44,487 nucleotides of DNA from Deltaproteobacteria bacterium. Lineage in GTDB: Bacteria > Myxococcota_A > Polyangia > JAAYKL01. A program made the position numbers and the translations under genes. The DNA lies in the NCBI GenBank assembly GCA_016937015.1, contig JAFGWT010000483.1, positions 1 through 44,487 of the forward strand, in the 5' to 3' direction. Of the stretch, positions 32,481 through 41,047 are shown in pieces (the first letter of the stretch is position 1; every line of letters begins with the position of its first letter). The notes under the pieces are model-generated. The model did not search any database, was not told the origin of the DNA, and saw nothing but the letters and a program-made list of their open reading frames with translations.

Positions 32481-32913
32481 GACATCGTTGTCTTTATATT
32501 CGTCGGATCTCTCAGCCCATATTGGGGTGATGTCGGAAACGTCAAAACGAACGTTTTTTTGCGCCTGTCCAGTTGCCCCGGTAAAAATTCAGCCAATCGC
32601 CCTCGCTGCTGAGATGAGGATACGCCACCGGTGGCTTGCAATAAATTTTTGTAAATCCTGGCCATTTATTGTTTGAGTCCGGGTTGAGGGATAATGGATA
32701 TGTCTTATCGCCAGTCACGGAAGATACAGGATCGAAAATATGCGATTTGTTGTGGGTGAAAGTGCCATCCGGTTTTCTGTCCTCTCTGTCGTTCAATATG
32801 ATCGCCGCAATAAAATGGGAAAACGCCTCAATAGCTGACGCTTCAGTCCACTCTTTGGAGTTGAAGGTGTGTCCGCCGTCATCTTCCGGTTTGCTATCGA
32901 ATCACAGTTTATT

Positions 32914-33624
32914 TTAAAACAGCAGCGACATGAGGAACTGAAACAGGCCGGTACGGGCGTTGGGGCGGGTGGCGGCAAAGGGGGTCATCTGGCAGGAGGC
33001 GGCCTCATCGAGTTCGCTGGTGTCATACAGCGCCAGGGCGCCCCAAATGTCATCTTCGTGCAGATTGCTTACCTTTTGGGTGTGCAGGTTCACAGTGGGA
33101 TACATGACGGCTTTATTGATGCTGGAATGGGTGAGTCCCAGAAAGTGACCGATTTCGTGGAGTGCCACGTGCTTGAAATCCAGTCCATCCTGAGAATCCT
33201 CGAACTTCCAGCTTCCGGCTTCCAGATAAAAGACGATGTCCCCATCGAAGATTTCTCCCGTGGTCTGAGAGTAGGTGATGGACGCATTGCCCCCCGCATC
33301 CTCGTTTGAGCTGGTTTTGCTGGATTTGGCGGCGATGCAGTTGGTATTTTTGCCAGAGGTGGCGTATCCCGGCGAACAGTCGGCGTAGATGAAATTAACC
33401 TGAATGGAAATCTCAGCATCGTGAATCCAGATTTCGAATGCGTCCTCAATGGCAGAGTACACCTGATTCGACGGCCCGAGCATTTCGAGAGAAGGACTGA
33501 GGTACACGTCAATTTCGTCGGATTCCCATTTTACCAGCTCTCCGTACCTGGTGGTTCGGACAGTAAATGCGTTGGCTGCAATGGAATAACTGAGGATTAG
33601 AATAAGAAAGTATACCGTTTTCAT
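32914..33624 (-). CDS. Secreted matrixin-like zinc metalloprotease
   Basis: 236 residues. A signal peptide (TVYFLILILSYSIAANAF) precedes a catalytic domain ending in the metzincin zinc site HEIGHFLGLTH (His156, Glu157, His160, His166) and the Met-turn AVMYP (Met174). The spacing and the DGDIVFYLEAGSWKF strand before it are matrixin-like (M10 type). No cysteine-switch propeptide (PRCGxPD) is seen, and three cysteines lie in the mature part. The C-terminus is CQMTPFAATRPNARTGLFQF followed by LMSLLF: Cys-x-MTP and a hydrophobic end, like the tail of the Cys-rich protein at 29735. It would cut extracellular proteins, possibly at the cell surface if the tail is an anchor. The start at 33624 follows AGGGA at close distance. 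Confidence 0.88.
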   Translation of the reverse strand: MKTVYFLILILSYSIAANAFTVRTTRYGELVKWESDEIDVYLSPSLEMLGPSNQVYSAIEDAFEIWIHDAEISIQVNFIYADCSPGYATSGKNTNCIAAKSSKTSSNEDAGGNASITYSQTTGEIFDGDIVFYLEAGSWKFEDSQDGLDFKHVALHEIGHFLGLTHSSINKAVMYPTVNLHTQKVSNLHEDDIWGALALYDTSELDEAASCQMTPFAATRPNARTGLFQFLMSLLF

Positions 33625-33828
33625 CGTCCCTGACCTTTGGGTGTCGTCGCGAGATCCGTCTCGCTGGTACTGAGTAACGCAAACTTTCTGCCAATTTTGA
33701 AAAATTGCTAACTGATTGAAATTGCAGGAATTGACTTTTGACCAGGCGGTATACTGCGGGTGAAAAGCGACCCGAATCGAAAACCAATTGGGTCAAAAAA
33801 GTCTCTGCTGAAAAAATCCAGTTTTTTT

Positions 33829-33877
33829 ATTGACCGACTAGTCAGTCGAGGTTAATTTTTAATTGACTGGTGAGTCG
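33829..33877 (+). promoter_or_regulatory. TetR-type operator and promoter candidate
   Basis: GACCGACTAGTCAGTC (33831-33846) is a 16-bp palindrome with one mismatched pair, in the style of TetR-family operators (GACTGACTAGTCAGTC). A second, shorter symmetry, GACT-GGTG-AGTC, lies at 33864-33875. TTGACC (33829-33834) overlaps the first and could be a -35 box with TTAATT (33851-33856) as -10, 16 nt apart. Placed 25-70 bases before the tetR start, it suggests autorepression of the operon. Confidence 0.6.
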
Positions 33878-33900
33878 GAATAAAACGCTCAGGAGGTTCC

Positions 33901-34518
33901 ATGTCACCCAAAATTGTGGACAAAAACGCGCGAAGACTGGAAATAGCGGCTGTGGCCGGTGTGCTGTTTGGCAAATACGGTTTTGATAAAGTGACCGTTG
34001 ATTCGGTGGCCAAAGCGGCTGGTATCGGCAAAGGCACGGTGTACGAATATTTTCAAAACAAGGAAGCGCTTATTGACGGCGCATTCGAAACACTCATGAC
34101 CCACATGATGACCCATATGACGGACACTTTGGATTTAACCCTGCGTCCTTTGGATGCACTCAGAAAGCTGACGTTTTCCATGGTGGATGCCCTCAACCAT
34201 GTGGGGGAGCAGTATGGCTTTTTTTTGGAGTACATCCTGATGCTGAATCGGGGTGGCGGCAACGCCGGGATACTGACAGGCATGCTGACCGAATATCGGC
34301 AGATGGTGGGCGGTCTGCTGGAAGCGGCGGTCGATGCGGGGCAGGTGCGCGCCAATCTGGATATTGCCAACGCCGCCGCGTCGTATGCGGCCTGGTTTGA
34401 TGGCGCCATATTTCACTGGATGACAATTCAATCGCCGGATTTAAAAACGCTTGCCACGGCATTCTGGGATTTCTTTGTGTCGGGCATCACCCCCAGGGAG
34501 GAGGCACAAATTGCGTGA
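33901..34518 (+). CDS. TetR/AcrR-family regulator of the transport operon
   Basis: 205 residues. The N-terminal helix-turn-helix is clear: VDKNARRLEIAAVAGVLFGK, YGFDKVTVDSVAKAAGIGKG, TVYEYFQNKEALIDGAFETL. The rest is the helical ligand-binding and dimer part. Such proteins repress nearby genes until a small hydrophobic ligand binds. AGGAGG lies 5 nt before the ATG at 33901. The next gene starts 7 codon-bases inside its end (34511), so transporter and regulator are co-translated, and the palindromic sites upstream suggest self-control. The ligand is presumably related to what the transporter carries. Confidence 0.94.
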   Translation: MSPKIVDKNARRLEIAAVAGVLFGKYGFDKVTVDSVAKAAGIGKGTVYEYFQNKEALIDGAFETLMTHMMTHMTDTLDLTLRPLDALRKLTFSMVDALNHVGEQYGFFLEYILMLNRGGGNAGILTGMLTEYRQMVGGLLEAAVDAGQVRANLDIANAAASYAAWFDGAIFHWMTIQSPDLKTLATAFWDFFVSGITPREEAQIA

Positions 34519-37366
34519 AAAACTGTTTGCACGGTTGGCGCAATTGATTTCAACACGGCCGTGGTGGGTGCTTGGTGCCTGCGTGCTGCTGCTCGCAGTG
34601 AGCATTGGTATCGTTGAGGTGCGCGGACTGAAAATGGAAACCCGCATTCTGGATTTGCTGCCCAAAGAAGACCCCGCCGCGCTGGCCTACGAAGACATTC
34701 TGAAGCAATACGATTCCGCATCGCAGATTATTATTGGCGTGGAAGGGGGCAGTCGGACGGATAAAATCGGTTTTATCGACAAAGTGGCGCCCCTGCTTCG
34801 ACATGTTGTCTACACCGACCGGGAAACCGGAAAAACCCATCGATACGTTAAACACTCGGTCACCAAACTGGACACGGATTACATGACCGCCCATGGCCTG
34901 ATGCTGACGACCCGGCCTAATCTTGAAAAAATCGAAACGCTGTTCAGCGGACTGGAAATGGCGGACCTGCTTTCGGCGTACAATGACTTTTTGGAGATGG
35001 AGTACATTGAGGACACATCGGCGGTAACCGAGCGGGAAAAGGAAGACGGGGCCATCAGTAATCTGAAAGGGATAATGCTGTGGCTTGACGGTGTGACTCA
35101 GGCGACTGAGGGCGAACGGGCGACCCATGCGTCGCGGGCGGTGGATGCCATGACCATTGGGGATCAGTATCTGTTTTCGCAGGATGACGGCATGCTGATT
35201 GCGATGGTGGTGCCAACGATTTCCATTGATAAAATGGAGGAAACGCTGAGCGGTGTGGAATCCCTGCGGGCAGAGGTTCAAAAGGTACAGCGCGATTATC
35301 CCCAGCTGTCTGTGCGCATGACCGGTATGCCGGTGCTGTCTCTTGAGGAGATGGAGGTAACCGAGAAGGACATGGGGGCGGGGACGCTGGTGTCGCTCGC
35401 ATTGATTTTGGCGCTGTTTGTTCTGGCATTTCGCATGTGGACCGCGCCGCTGCTGGCTATCGTCAATCTGCTGGTGGGTATTGCCTGGACGCTGCCGGTG
35501 ATTGCCCTGGCGTTTGGTCGACTGAATCTGATGACCGCCATGTTTGCCATTATTCTGATTGGGCTGGGCATTGACTTTGCCATCCATCTGAACGCGGCGT
35601 ATGCCACTGCCCGTGCCCAGAACAGCGATGTGGGGGAGTGCATTCGCCAGATGTTTAGCCAGGCGGGCAATGGGGTGGTGACAGGCGCAATGACAACAGC
35701 AGTGGCCTTTGCGGTGCTGATCTTCACCGGACTCGATGCCTTTATCGAGTTGGGGGTGGTGCTGGCGAGTGGTATTGTTTTAACGCTGATTGCATCGATG
35801 ACGGTGTTGCCGGCCATGTATGTGGTGACGGAGCGGGCCAGGCGCAGACTGTTTAAAAAAACCGGCGCCACCGGCGCTGCGGTGCTGCCCATTCCCCTGC
35901 TCGAAAAAAGCGGCGCTTTGATGTTGCGCCCCTTTCTGGCGATTACGGTTATCGCGGTGACTGTGGCGGCCACGGTTTTTTTGGGCATGACGGCGAAACG
36001 GGCAACATTTGAATCGAATATGCTCGAAATTGAGCCGGCGGACATGCCGTCCGTGCTGTTGCATCGGGAAGTGCTCGACAAGTTTGAAATCAATCCCGAT
36101 TTTGCCATGATGAGTGTGGCCACGGTGGATGAGGCCAGGCAAATTACCTTGCGCATGAAAAAAAACCGTCTGGTGGGCAGGGTGGACAGTGTGTCGGAAT
36201 ATCTGCCCTCCAGCGCCCAGCAGAAACGCCGCGCGCCAGTGATTAAGGCGATTGCACGGAACGCCGAACATTATCTGCCAACCGGCGTCACCAGCGGACT
36301 GCCCATAGGGGGCGCCATTGCGTCATTTCCCAGGTACATGCTGGCTGAAGAAACGGGCCGGGAGGCGCAGCAGCGAATCATTGAGGAACTCAATCGCCTG
36401 AATATGAACGTGGTGGAAATTGGGCAGATGGGGTTTATCTCCATGAAAAACCGTCTGGCGGCGCTGTGTACAACCTTGAGCGGCGGCAGGGACCAACGGT
36501 TTTCGAAAATTCTGGCGCTGAAAAAGGCGATTGAAAAGGACGAAAAACTGGGACGAAAAATAGCGCTGTGGCAGCGGGCGTATATCCCGCGGTTGGCCGA
36601 ACGTCTGCAGGATATGGCGAGTCTGACGCCGTTATCAATGGAGACACTGCCTGGGCATATTCGCGATCGGTATGTCAGCGATGCGGGCAGGAATCTGGTG
36701 ACCATTTATGCGGCGGTGGATTTGTGGGACGGTAACAGGATGGCGCTGTTTAATCAGGCGACCGGGCATCTGTCGGGCCATGTGACCGGCACGGTGGTGC
36801 TGATGGACAGGCTGATGACCCTGGTGGGATCCCGGGGAAAGGTGGCCACCCTGCTGGCGCTGGGGGCGGTGTTTATTATTTTGCTGATTGATTTTCGGCA
36901 TATCGGTTATGCGCTGGTGGGGATGCTGCCGCTGCTCTTTGGCTTTGTGTGGATGGTGGGCATTTTCACGTTGATGGGTCACAAATTTGATGCGGCCAAT
37001 GTGATGGGAATTCCTCTCATTCTGGGGATTGGTATCGATGATGCGGTGCACCTGCTGCACGGTATCAGGCGTGAGGGAATTGCGCGGCTGCCGCTCATTC
37101 TCAAACATACCGGCCGGGCGCTGGTGCTGACGTCGCTGACCACAGCCATTGCCTTTGGGTCCATTGCCGGCGCGTCCCATCGGGGTCTGGCGGGGATGGG
37201 ACTGCTGCTGACCCTGGGGGTGGCCAGCTGTCTGCTGATGTCCATTTTGCTGCTGCCGGCAGTGGCGGCGCTGGTGTTTCCCAGACATAAAAATAAAGAC
37301 GCTTTGGATGCAGAGCGTTCCATCACGGCCCAAACAGCCCAAACAGAAAGCGAGGTCAACAAATGA
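34511..37366 (+). CDS. MMPL/RND-family transporter
   Basis: 951 residues. The fold is the duplicated RND/MMPL type: an N-terminal helix (PWWVLGACVLLLAVSIGI), a large periplasmic loop, five further helices (LVSLALILALFVLAF to IVLTLIASMTVLPAMYVV), then a second helix, loop and helix bundle. The TM4 motifs GLGIDFAIHL and GIGIDDAVHLLHGI are both present, with the acidic residues used for proton coupling. Unlike AcrB it is shorter and lacks adaptor-docking features, matching the hopanoid/lipid-exporter branch (HpnN-like, MmpL-like). The start is a TTG at 34511 with GGAGGAGG 6-7 nt ahead; the frame open to 34451 lies inside tetR and is not used. The ATGA at 37363 couples it to the next gene. Confidence 0.92.
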   Translation: MREKLFARLAQLISTRPWWVLGACVLLLAVSIGIVEVRGLKMETRILDLLPKEDPAALAYEDILKQYDSASQIIIGVEGGSRTDKIGFIDKVAPLLRHVVYTDRETGKTHRYVKHSVTKLDTDYMTAHGLMLTTRPNLEKIETLFSGLEMADLLSAYNDFLEMEYIEDTSAVTEREKEDGAISNLKGIMLWLDGVTQATEGERATHASRAVDAMTIGDQYLFSQDDGMLIAMVVPTISIDKMEETLSGVESLRAEVQKVQRDYPQLSVRMTGMPVLSLEEMEVTEKDMGAGTLVSLALILALFVLAFRMWTAPLLAIVNLLVGIAWTLPVIALAFGRLNLMTAMFAIILIGLGIDFAIHLNAAYATARAQNSDVGECIRQMFSQAGNGVVTGAMTTAVAFAVLIFTGLDAFIELGVVLASGIVLTLIASMTVLPAMYVVTERARRRLFKKTGATGAAVLPIPLLEKSGALMLRPFLAITVIAVTVAATVFLGMTAKRATFESNMLEIEPADMPSVLLHREVLDKFEINPDFAMMSVATVDEARQITLRMKKNRLVGRVDSVSEYLPSSAQQKRRAPVIKAIARNAEHYLPTGVTSGLPIGGAIASFPRYMLAEETGREAQQRIIEELNRLNMNVVEIGQMGFISMKNRLAALCTTLSGGRDQRFSKILALKKAIEKDEKLGRKIALWQRAYIPRLAERLQDMASLTPLSMETLPGHIRDRYVSDAGRNLVTIYAAVDLWDGNRMALFNQATGHLSGHVTGTVVLMDRLMTLVGSRGKVATLLALGAVFIILLIDFRHIGYALVGMLPLLFGFVWMVGIFTLMGHKFDAANVMGIPLILGIGIDDAVHLLHGIRREGIARLPLILKHTGRALVLTSLTTAIAFGSIAGASHRGLAGMGLLLTLGVASCLLMSILLLPAVAALVFPRHKNKDALDAERSITAQTAQTESEVNK

Positions 37367-38145
37367 TACGACAATCAACGGTTCCCATAAAAAAACTGGC
37401 GCTGTTTTTTGGAATCGCACTGTTGCTGGTGTGCGGTGGTGTGGTGGCGAAAAATCAGTTGACTGCGGCTGAGATTTTGAAAAAGGGCGATGACGCGGCA
37501 AAGGCGAATACCACAAAAATTTATCTCACCCAGACGGTGATTGCGCCATCGGGAGACACGCGGACGTTTAAAATGGTGTCGTACGCCATGGGCGATAATG
37601 AAAAGGGACTTACGGAATATCTGGCGCCCAGCCAGGTAAAGGGCATGAAGATACTGACGCTCAACAGTGGTGACGACATCTGGAGCTATTTTCCATCGAC
37701 CAATCGGGTGCGCAAAATCGCATCGTCGGCGCGCAATATGAAGGTTCAGGGCAGTGATTTTTCATACGATGACATGGCTATGGGCAGGATGAGTGAATCC
37801 TGGGCAGGCACAGTGGCGGGCGATGAAAAAGTGAATGACATTTTGTGTTACAGACTCGCCTTGACCCCCACGGCCAGGGGACCAAAGAGCTATGGCAGGA
37901 TTACCGCCTGGGTGTCTAAAAGCAATTTCACCACGGTGCGGGTGCTGTATTTTGACAAATTCGGGGAGCAGCGCAAGCAGCTCGATATGTCGGATTATCG
38001 CGATATTGACGGTGTGAAAATGCCGTTTCTGTACACGATGACGAGCCTTGTGGATGGGGGCAAAACCATCATGAAGGTGGCTCACGCCGAAGTGAATATC
38101 AAGCTGTCCGACACGCTGTTTACCGAATCGGAACTGAAAAAATGA
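37363..38145 (+). CDS. Periplasmic LolA-like protein (outer-membrane lipoprotein-sorting family)
   Basis: 260 residues with a signal peptide (KKLALFFGIALLLVCGGVVA). The mature part fits the LolA-like beta-sheet fold often annotated as outer membrane lipoprotein-sorting protein: AEILKKGDDAAKA, LTEYLAPSQVKGMKILTLNS, GDDIWSYFPSTNRVRKIASS, QGSDFSYDDM, then YGRITAWVSKSNFTTVRVLY. The SYDD motif and DIWSYFP block are typical. Such proteins sit beside MMPL/RND transporters and probably receive or shield the hydrophobic cargo in the periplasm. The start overlaps the transporter stop (ATGA), and its own stop overlaps the next start at 38142. Confidence 0.9.
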   Translation: MIRQSTVPIKKLALFFGIALLLVCGGVVAKNQLTAAEILKKGDDAAKANTTKIYLTQTVIAPSGDTRTFKMVSYAMGDNEKGLTEYLAPSQVKGMKILTLNSGDDIWSYFPSTNRVRKIASSARNMKVQGSDFSYDDMAMGRMSESWAGTVAGDEKVNDILCYRLALTPTARGPKSYGRITAWVSKSNFTTVRVLYFDKFGEQRKQLDMSDYRDIDGVKMPFLYTMTSLVDGGKTIMKVAHAEVNIKLSDTLFTESELKK

Positions 38146-39554
38146 AAGCAGGGGGTCTGATATGGCTGTCGGCCGCGCTGCTGGTTTGGGTGCCATCGTT
38201 TGCGGCCTTCGCATTTGACGAGGCGGCGTTTATTTCGGGAGAGTACGACGACGGGGCGACGGCATTGGCGGGTGATGTCACTCCTGATGGGGCGCAGGAG
38301 ACCGCAGCGAACGATGGCGCGGGGACATCCGATACGTCGGACGGGTTTCGCCCCTCGGACAGCTCGGACAGGCTGCAGCTGTACGGCCGGATTGAGAATC
38401 AGCTGACGTTTGTGATGATGAAGGATGCAGAGGACCGGCAACAGAAGCATCTGTACGACTATATGCAGCTGCGGCTGGATATGGATGCCTCTTTGACCGG
38501 AGGCATGGAACTGAAATCCGACGGGGTGGTCAGACTGTTTGCGGGAGATACCGAAATCAGTCTGGATGAAGTGGCGCCGCCCGAAACGGTGGCGCGGGCG
38601 CTGGCTGAGGACCCGCGGCTGATGGCGCTGCTGCAGACGCCATACCAATTTGAAAACCGATACTGGCTGGATAATGCCTATGTGAAGATTCCGGTGGGCG
38701 ATTTTCTTTTAACGGTGGGTAAGCAGCCCCTGGGACAGGGGGCGGGTTATGTGTGGAATCCCACCGATGTGTTTACGCAGAAGGACCTGCTTGACCCCAC
38801 ATACCAGCAGGAGGGCATCATTGCGATGCGGCTGGGGGTGCCCATGGGGCGGGCCTCCCTGGATTTGGTGCTGGCGTCGCCGGATGACTCGATGCAGCAC
38901 TGGATGGGCGGCGGCCGGATGATGTTTCCGTTGGGGCCGTTTCAGTTTTCAGCGGTCTCCTATTATACCCGGGCGCGGTTTGCCGATGTGGTTGGCAGCA
39001 TGGATGCGGTCATGGCTGCCGCGCAGACAGGGCAGAATCCGGAAGATGCCATACAGATACGAGACGATAAGCGGGTGATGTTTGGCGGGGATATGGTGGT
39101 GGATATAAAGGGCGTGCGTGTGTGGTCAGAGGCCGCATACAATTATCTGCCTTCGGGAAGGGACTGGCTCGAGGCCGAGGGGGGGGTGGAGTATTACTTT
39201 CCCTTCGAGACCCATCTGATGATTGAGTATTTTTATTATGAGCGAAGCCCGTTGCAGCAGCATAAACAGTATGATCTCAATGGCTGGATGAATGCGCTGG
39301 ATGGCCATTTGAAGATGCTGGGGCGTCATTTTCTGTTTACCGCCCTGGAGCACCAGGTGTCGGATTTCTGGACCTTGGGAGTGTCAACCTTTCAGGGGAT
39401 GAGCGATGCGTCCGCCATGGTGGAGGGGGATATCCGATGGAGTTTTGCTGAAGGCGCCGAACTCTGGCTCATGGCAGCCAAAGGCTTCGGGGACCGAGGG
39501 GATTTTTTAACCAACAGCTTTCAGAGCTGGCTCCGGTTGACCATTTTTTATTAA
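38142..39554 (+). CDS. Outer-membrane beta-barrel protein of the transport operon
   Basis: 470 residues. A signal peptide (GLIWLSAALLVWVPSFAAFA) is followed by an acidic low-complexity stretch (residues about 25-75) and a large beta barrel: DRLQLYGRIENQLTFVM, YDYMQLRLDMDASL, RYWLDNAYVKIPVGDFLLTV, AYNYLPSGRDWLEAEGGVEY, ending SWLRLTIFY with an aromatic last residue, the signal for outer-membrane insertion. The GKQPLGQGAGYVWNPTDVF block is like that in alginate-export/DUF1302-type barrels found with MMPL and LolA-like genes. It would be the exit or entry door for the cargo. The ATGA overlap at 38142 ties it to the operon; it is the last gene. Confidence 0.88.
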   Translation: MKAGGLIWLSAALLVWVPSFAAFAFDEAAFISGEYDDGATALAGDVTPDGAQETAANDGAGTSDTSDGFRPSDSSDRLQLYGRIENQLTFVMMKDAEDRQQKHLYDYMQLRLDMDASLTGGMELKSDGVVRLFAGDTEISLDEVAPPETVARALAEDPRLMALLQTPYQFENRYWLDNAYVKIPVGDFLLTVGKQPLGQGAGYVWNPTDVFTQKDLLDPTYQQEGIIAMRLGVPMGRASLDLVLASPDDSMQHWMGGGRMMFPLGPFQFSAVSYYTRARFADVVGSMDAVMAAAQTGQNPEDAIQIRDDKRVMFGGDMVVDIKGVRVWSEAAYNYLPSGRDWLEAEGGVEYYFPFETHLMIEYFYYERSPLQQHKQYDLNGWMNALDGHLKMLGRHFLFTALEHQVSDFWTLGVSTFQGMSDASAMVEGDIRWSFAEGAELWLMAAKGFGDRGDFLTNSFQSWLRLTIFY

Positions 39555-39699
39555 TAACATGTTTATTTTTAATGCTGGGATGGACACAATGTAAGGTACG
39601 CTTGTGGGCGTGTGAATAGGGGGGATTGTTCAAACCGGACGCAGGCGGGTGTTTAAAAAAACATTCTCAGGCAAGTCCGGAAGTAGCGGGTGACTGAAA

Positions 39700-40242
39700 A
39701 TGACGGGCCATCTGTCCCAACCAGTTCTTGATCGTTCCGAAGTTTTTGTATCGGATAATGATTCCAATCGGCTGCTGCATATGGTGCGCCGGCAACTGGG
39801 CGGGCTGTGGTTGGTGGTGCTGTTTTTGGTGACGGCTCTGGTGGTGGGCTATCTGTCGTTCGGACATAACGTGCTGACCACGTCCCCCTCGGTCGCCCAG
39901 GTATCCGAATGCCGTACCGCCATGGCCATTTCCAAAGACGCCAGGATAACGCCCCTGGGCATCAAAATGCTGGATGCGGGGTGGCACACGGACGCCATCT
40001 GGTTCAAGTTCGATACCACCACCCCCCTGTCTGAGCTGTTCGACACATCGATGGTGGATTTGGGCAGTTTCAACCCGCAGTTTCTGATGGGCATCGGGGC
40101 CACTTCCGCAAAGTGGTGGGATGTGGCCCACCAACGATTGCCAGGGGGCGAGGTGCTGCTCCCGGACAACAAAACCATGAGCGTCGCAGTCCGCAAAAAC
40201 ACCAGTGGTCATACCGTCTATATTTTCTGGTATGAACGGTAG
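39700..40242 (+). CDS. Uncharacterised single-pass membrane protein
   Basis: 180 residues, no family recognised. A short N-terminal cytoplasmic part (DNDSNRLLHMVRRQ) leads to a transmembrane helix (LGGLWLVVLFLVTALVVGYL) and a periplasmic domain of about 125 residues (AMAISKDARITPLGIKMLDA, GWHTDAIWFKFDTTTPLSEL, TVYIFWYER). It reads as a small beta-domain. The gene is 145 bases after the transport operon, on the same strand; an operon link is unlikely given the gap. The following 217 bases are repeats. Confidence 0.75.
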   Translation: MTGHLSQPVLDRSEVFVSDNDSNRLLHMVRRQLGGLWLVVLFLVTALVVGYLSFGHNVLTTSPSVAQVSECRTAMAISKDARITPLGIKMLDAGWHTDAIWFKFDTTTPLSELFDTSMVDLGSFNPQFLMGIGATSAKWWDVAHQRLPGGEVLLPDNKTMSVAVRKNTSGHTVYIFWYER

Positions 40243-40333
40243 ATTGGGTAGGCCGAAGCACCATCGCAAATTGGGTGGGCAGCCATCCTGGAGGCAGCCA
40301 TCCAGGCCTTTTTTCACTTCGTTGTATAACCGT

Positions 40334-40377
40334 AAAACCCAAATGATTTCAGCGTGCTCGGTTTGGGTGGGTTACCT
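40334..40377 (+). repeat. 44-bp direct repeat, copy 1
   Basis: Matches 41953-41996 at 40 of 44 positions in the same orientation, with an unbroken block of 18 identical bases at the left. It contains an inverted ACCCAAA / TTTGGGT pair. Together the copies bracket the gene pair 40460-41776. Confidence 0.75.
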
Positions 40378-40456
40378 AATGCCAGCGTGCTCGGTTTGGG
40401 TGGGTTACCTAATGCCAGTTACAATGCCAGTTATCTAATGCCAGTTTAATTAATGC
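40350..40456 (+). repeat. 33-bp perfect tandem repeat plus decayed copies
   Basis: Two identical 33-bp units (40350-40382 and 40383-40415) start within the 44-bp repeat. They are followed by three shorter pieces starting CAG and ending AATGC (40416-40427, 40428-40441, 40442-40456). There are no spacers, so this is a small satellite, not a CRISPR. Confidence 0.85.
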
Positions 40457-40459
40457 CGG

Positions 40460-41047
40460 CTACCACCATTGCTGTCCGCAATAGAGTTCTTCACTGCTAT
40501 CGGATTGCTCAGGCGCAACTTCAATGGACCCCAGGGGTATCACGCCAGGTCCACTGATACGCAACATCCAATCAACGGCATGATACAAGGAATAGCTGGT
40601 AGTCCGCAGCTGCAGTATTTCGCCTTCAGCACACAAAGGCGATTCGCTGTCCACTGCTGCGTCCTCGTCTGCCTCCGAACGCCAATCCTCCGAGTCACTG
40701 GATTTGGTTTCCCGCCTAACCAGCACGCCGCCCTGTACTGGCAGTTCCCATTCCTCCTGAAATTCGGAACCGTCAGCGCTGCCGGATGCTTTTCCCATGT
40801 ATGAACTGCTTTCCCGGACAAGCGACACCAGTACAGGCGTTTTTCCGTTAACCAATCGAAACACCCGCGTATCGAAGGAATCGCTGCCGCTATCCGCACC
40901 AACACAGGCGGAGCGCCCTTCCCGAATTTGCAGCAGCAGCTCGTCGCCATACGTTTCGAACAGCTTCACCGATACCTCCGCACAATGATAGTCACCGTCA
41001 GTAAATTGCGTTTTATGAGAAAACACCTTTTTCTTCGAATTTTCCAT
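40460..41047 (-). CDS. Unrecognised 195-residue protein (cassette gene 2)
   Basis: No family, signal peptide or transmembrane helix recognised. The sequence is acidic, Ser-rich and beta-like (DYHCAEVSVKLFETYGDELL, RVFRLVNGKTPVLVSLVRES, GEILQLRTTSYSLYHAVDWM) with a Ser/Asp/Glu-rich loop. Its ATG at 41047 immediately follows the TAG of the lipoprotein gene, so the two are one transcription and translation unit. The pair is bracketed by the 44-bp direct repeats. Confidence 0.7.
   Translation of the reverse strand: MENSKKKVFSHKTQFTDGDYHCAEVSVKLFETYGDELLLQIREGRSACVGADSGSDSFDTRVFRLVNGKTPVLVSLVRESSSYMGKASGSADGSEFQEEWELPVQGGVLVRRETKSSDSEDWRSEADEDAAVDSESPLCAEGEILQLRTTSYSLYHAVDWMLRISGPGVIPLGSIEVAPEQSDSSEELYCGQQWW

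Larger units (their letters stand above)
31813..32913. other. 1.1-kb decayed region without an intact gene
   Basis: No open frame here resembles a complete gene. On the minus strand, 32331-32480 carries the end of an FGE-family protein and 32024-32074 the 51-bp repeat. At 32542-32796 an 84-codon minus frame reads in a protein-like way (GDKTYPLSLNPDSNNKWPGF, YPHLSSEGDWLNFYRGN) and may be a fragment of an unidentified gene. The rest shows nothing I recognise. The region looks like a graveyard of one or more tandem FGE-type genes. Confidence 0.55.

Noticed and set aside
34550-35587. 345-codon minus-strand open frame
   Set aside because: Antisense to the MMPL transporter; extremely His/Gln/Arg-rich, typical of a reverse-complement shadow.
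40350-40415. Two identical 33-bp units as a CRISPR array
   Set aside because: The units are head-to-tail without spacers, and no cas gene is in the window.
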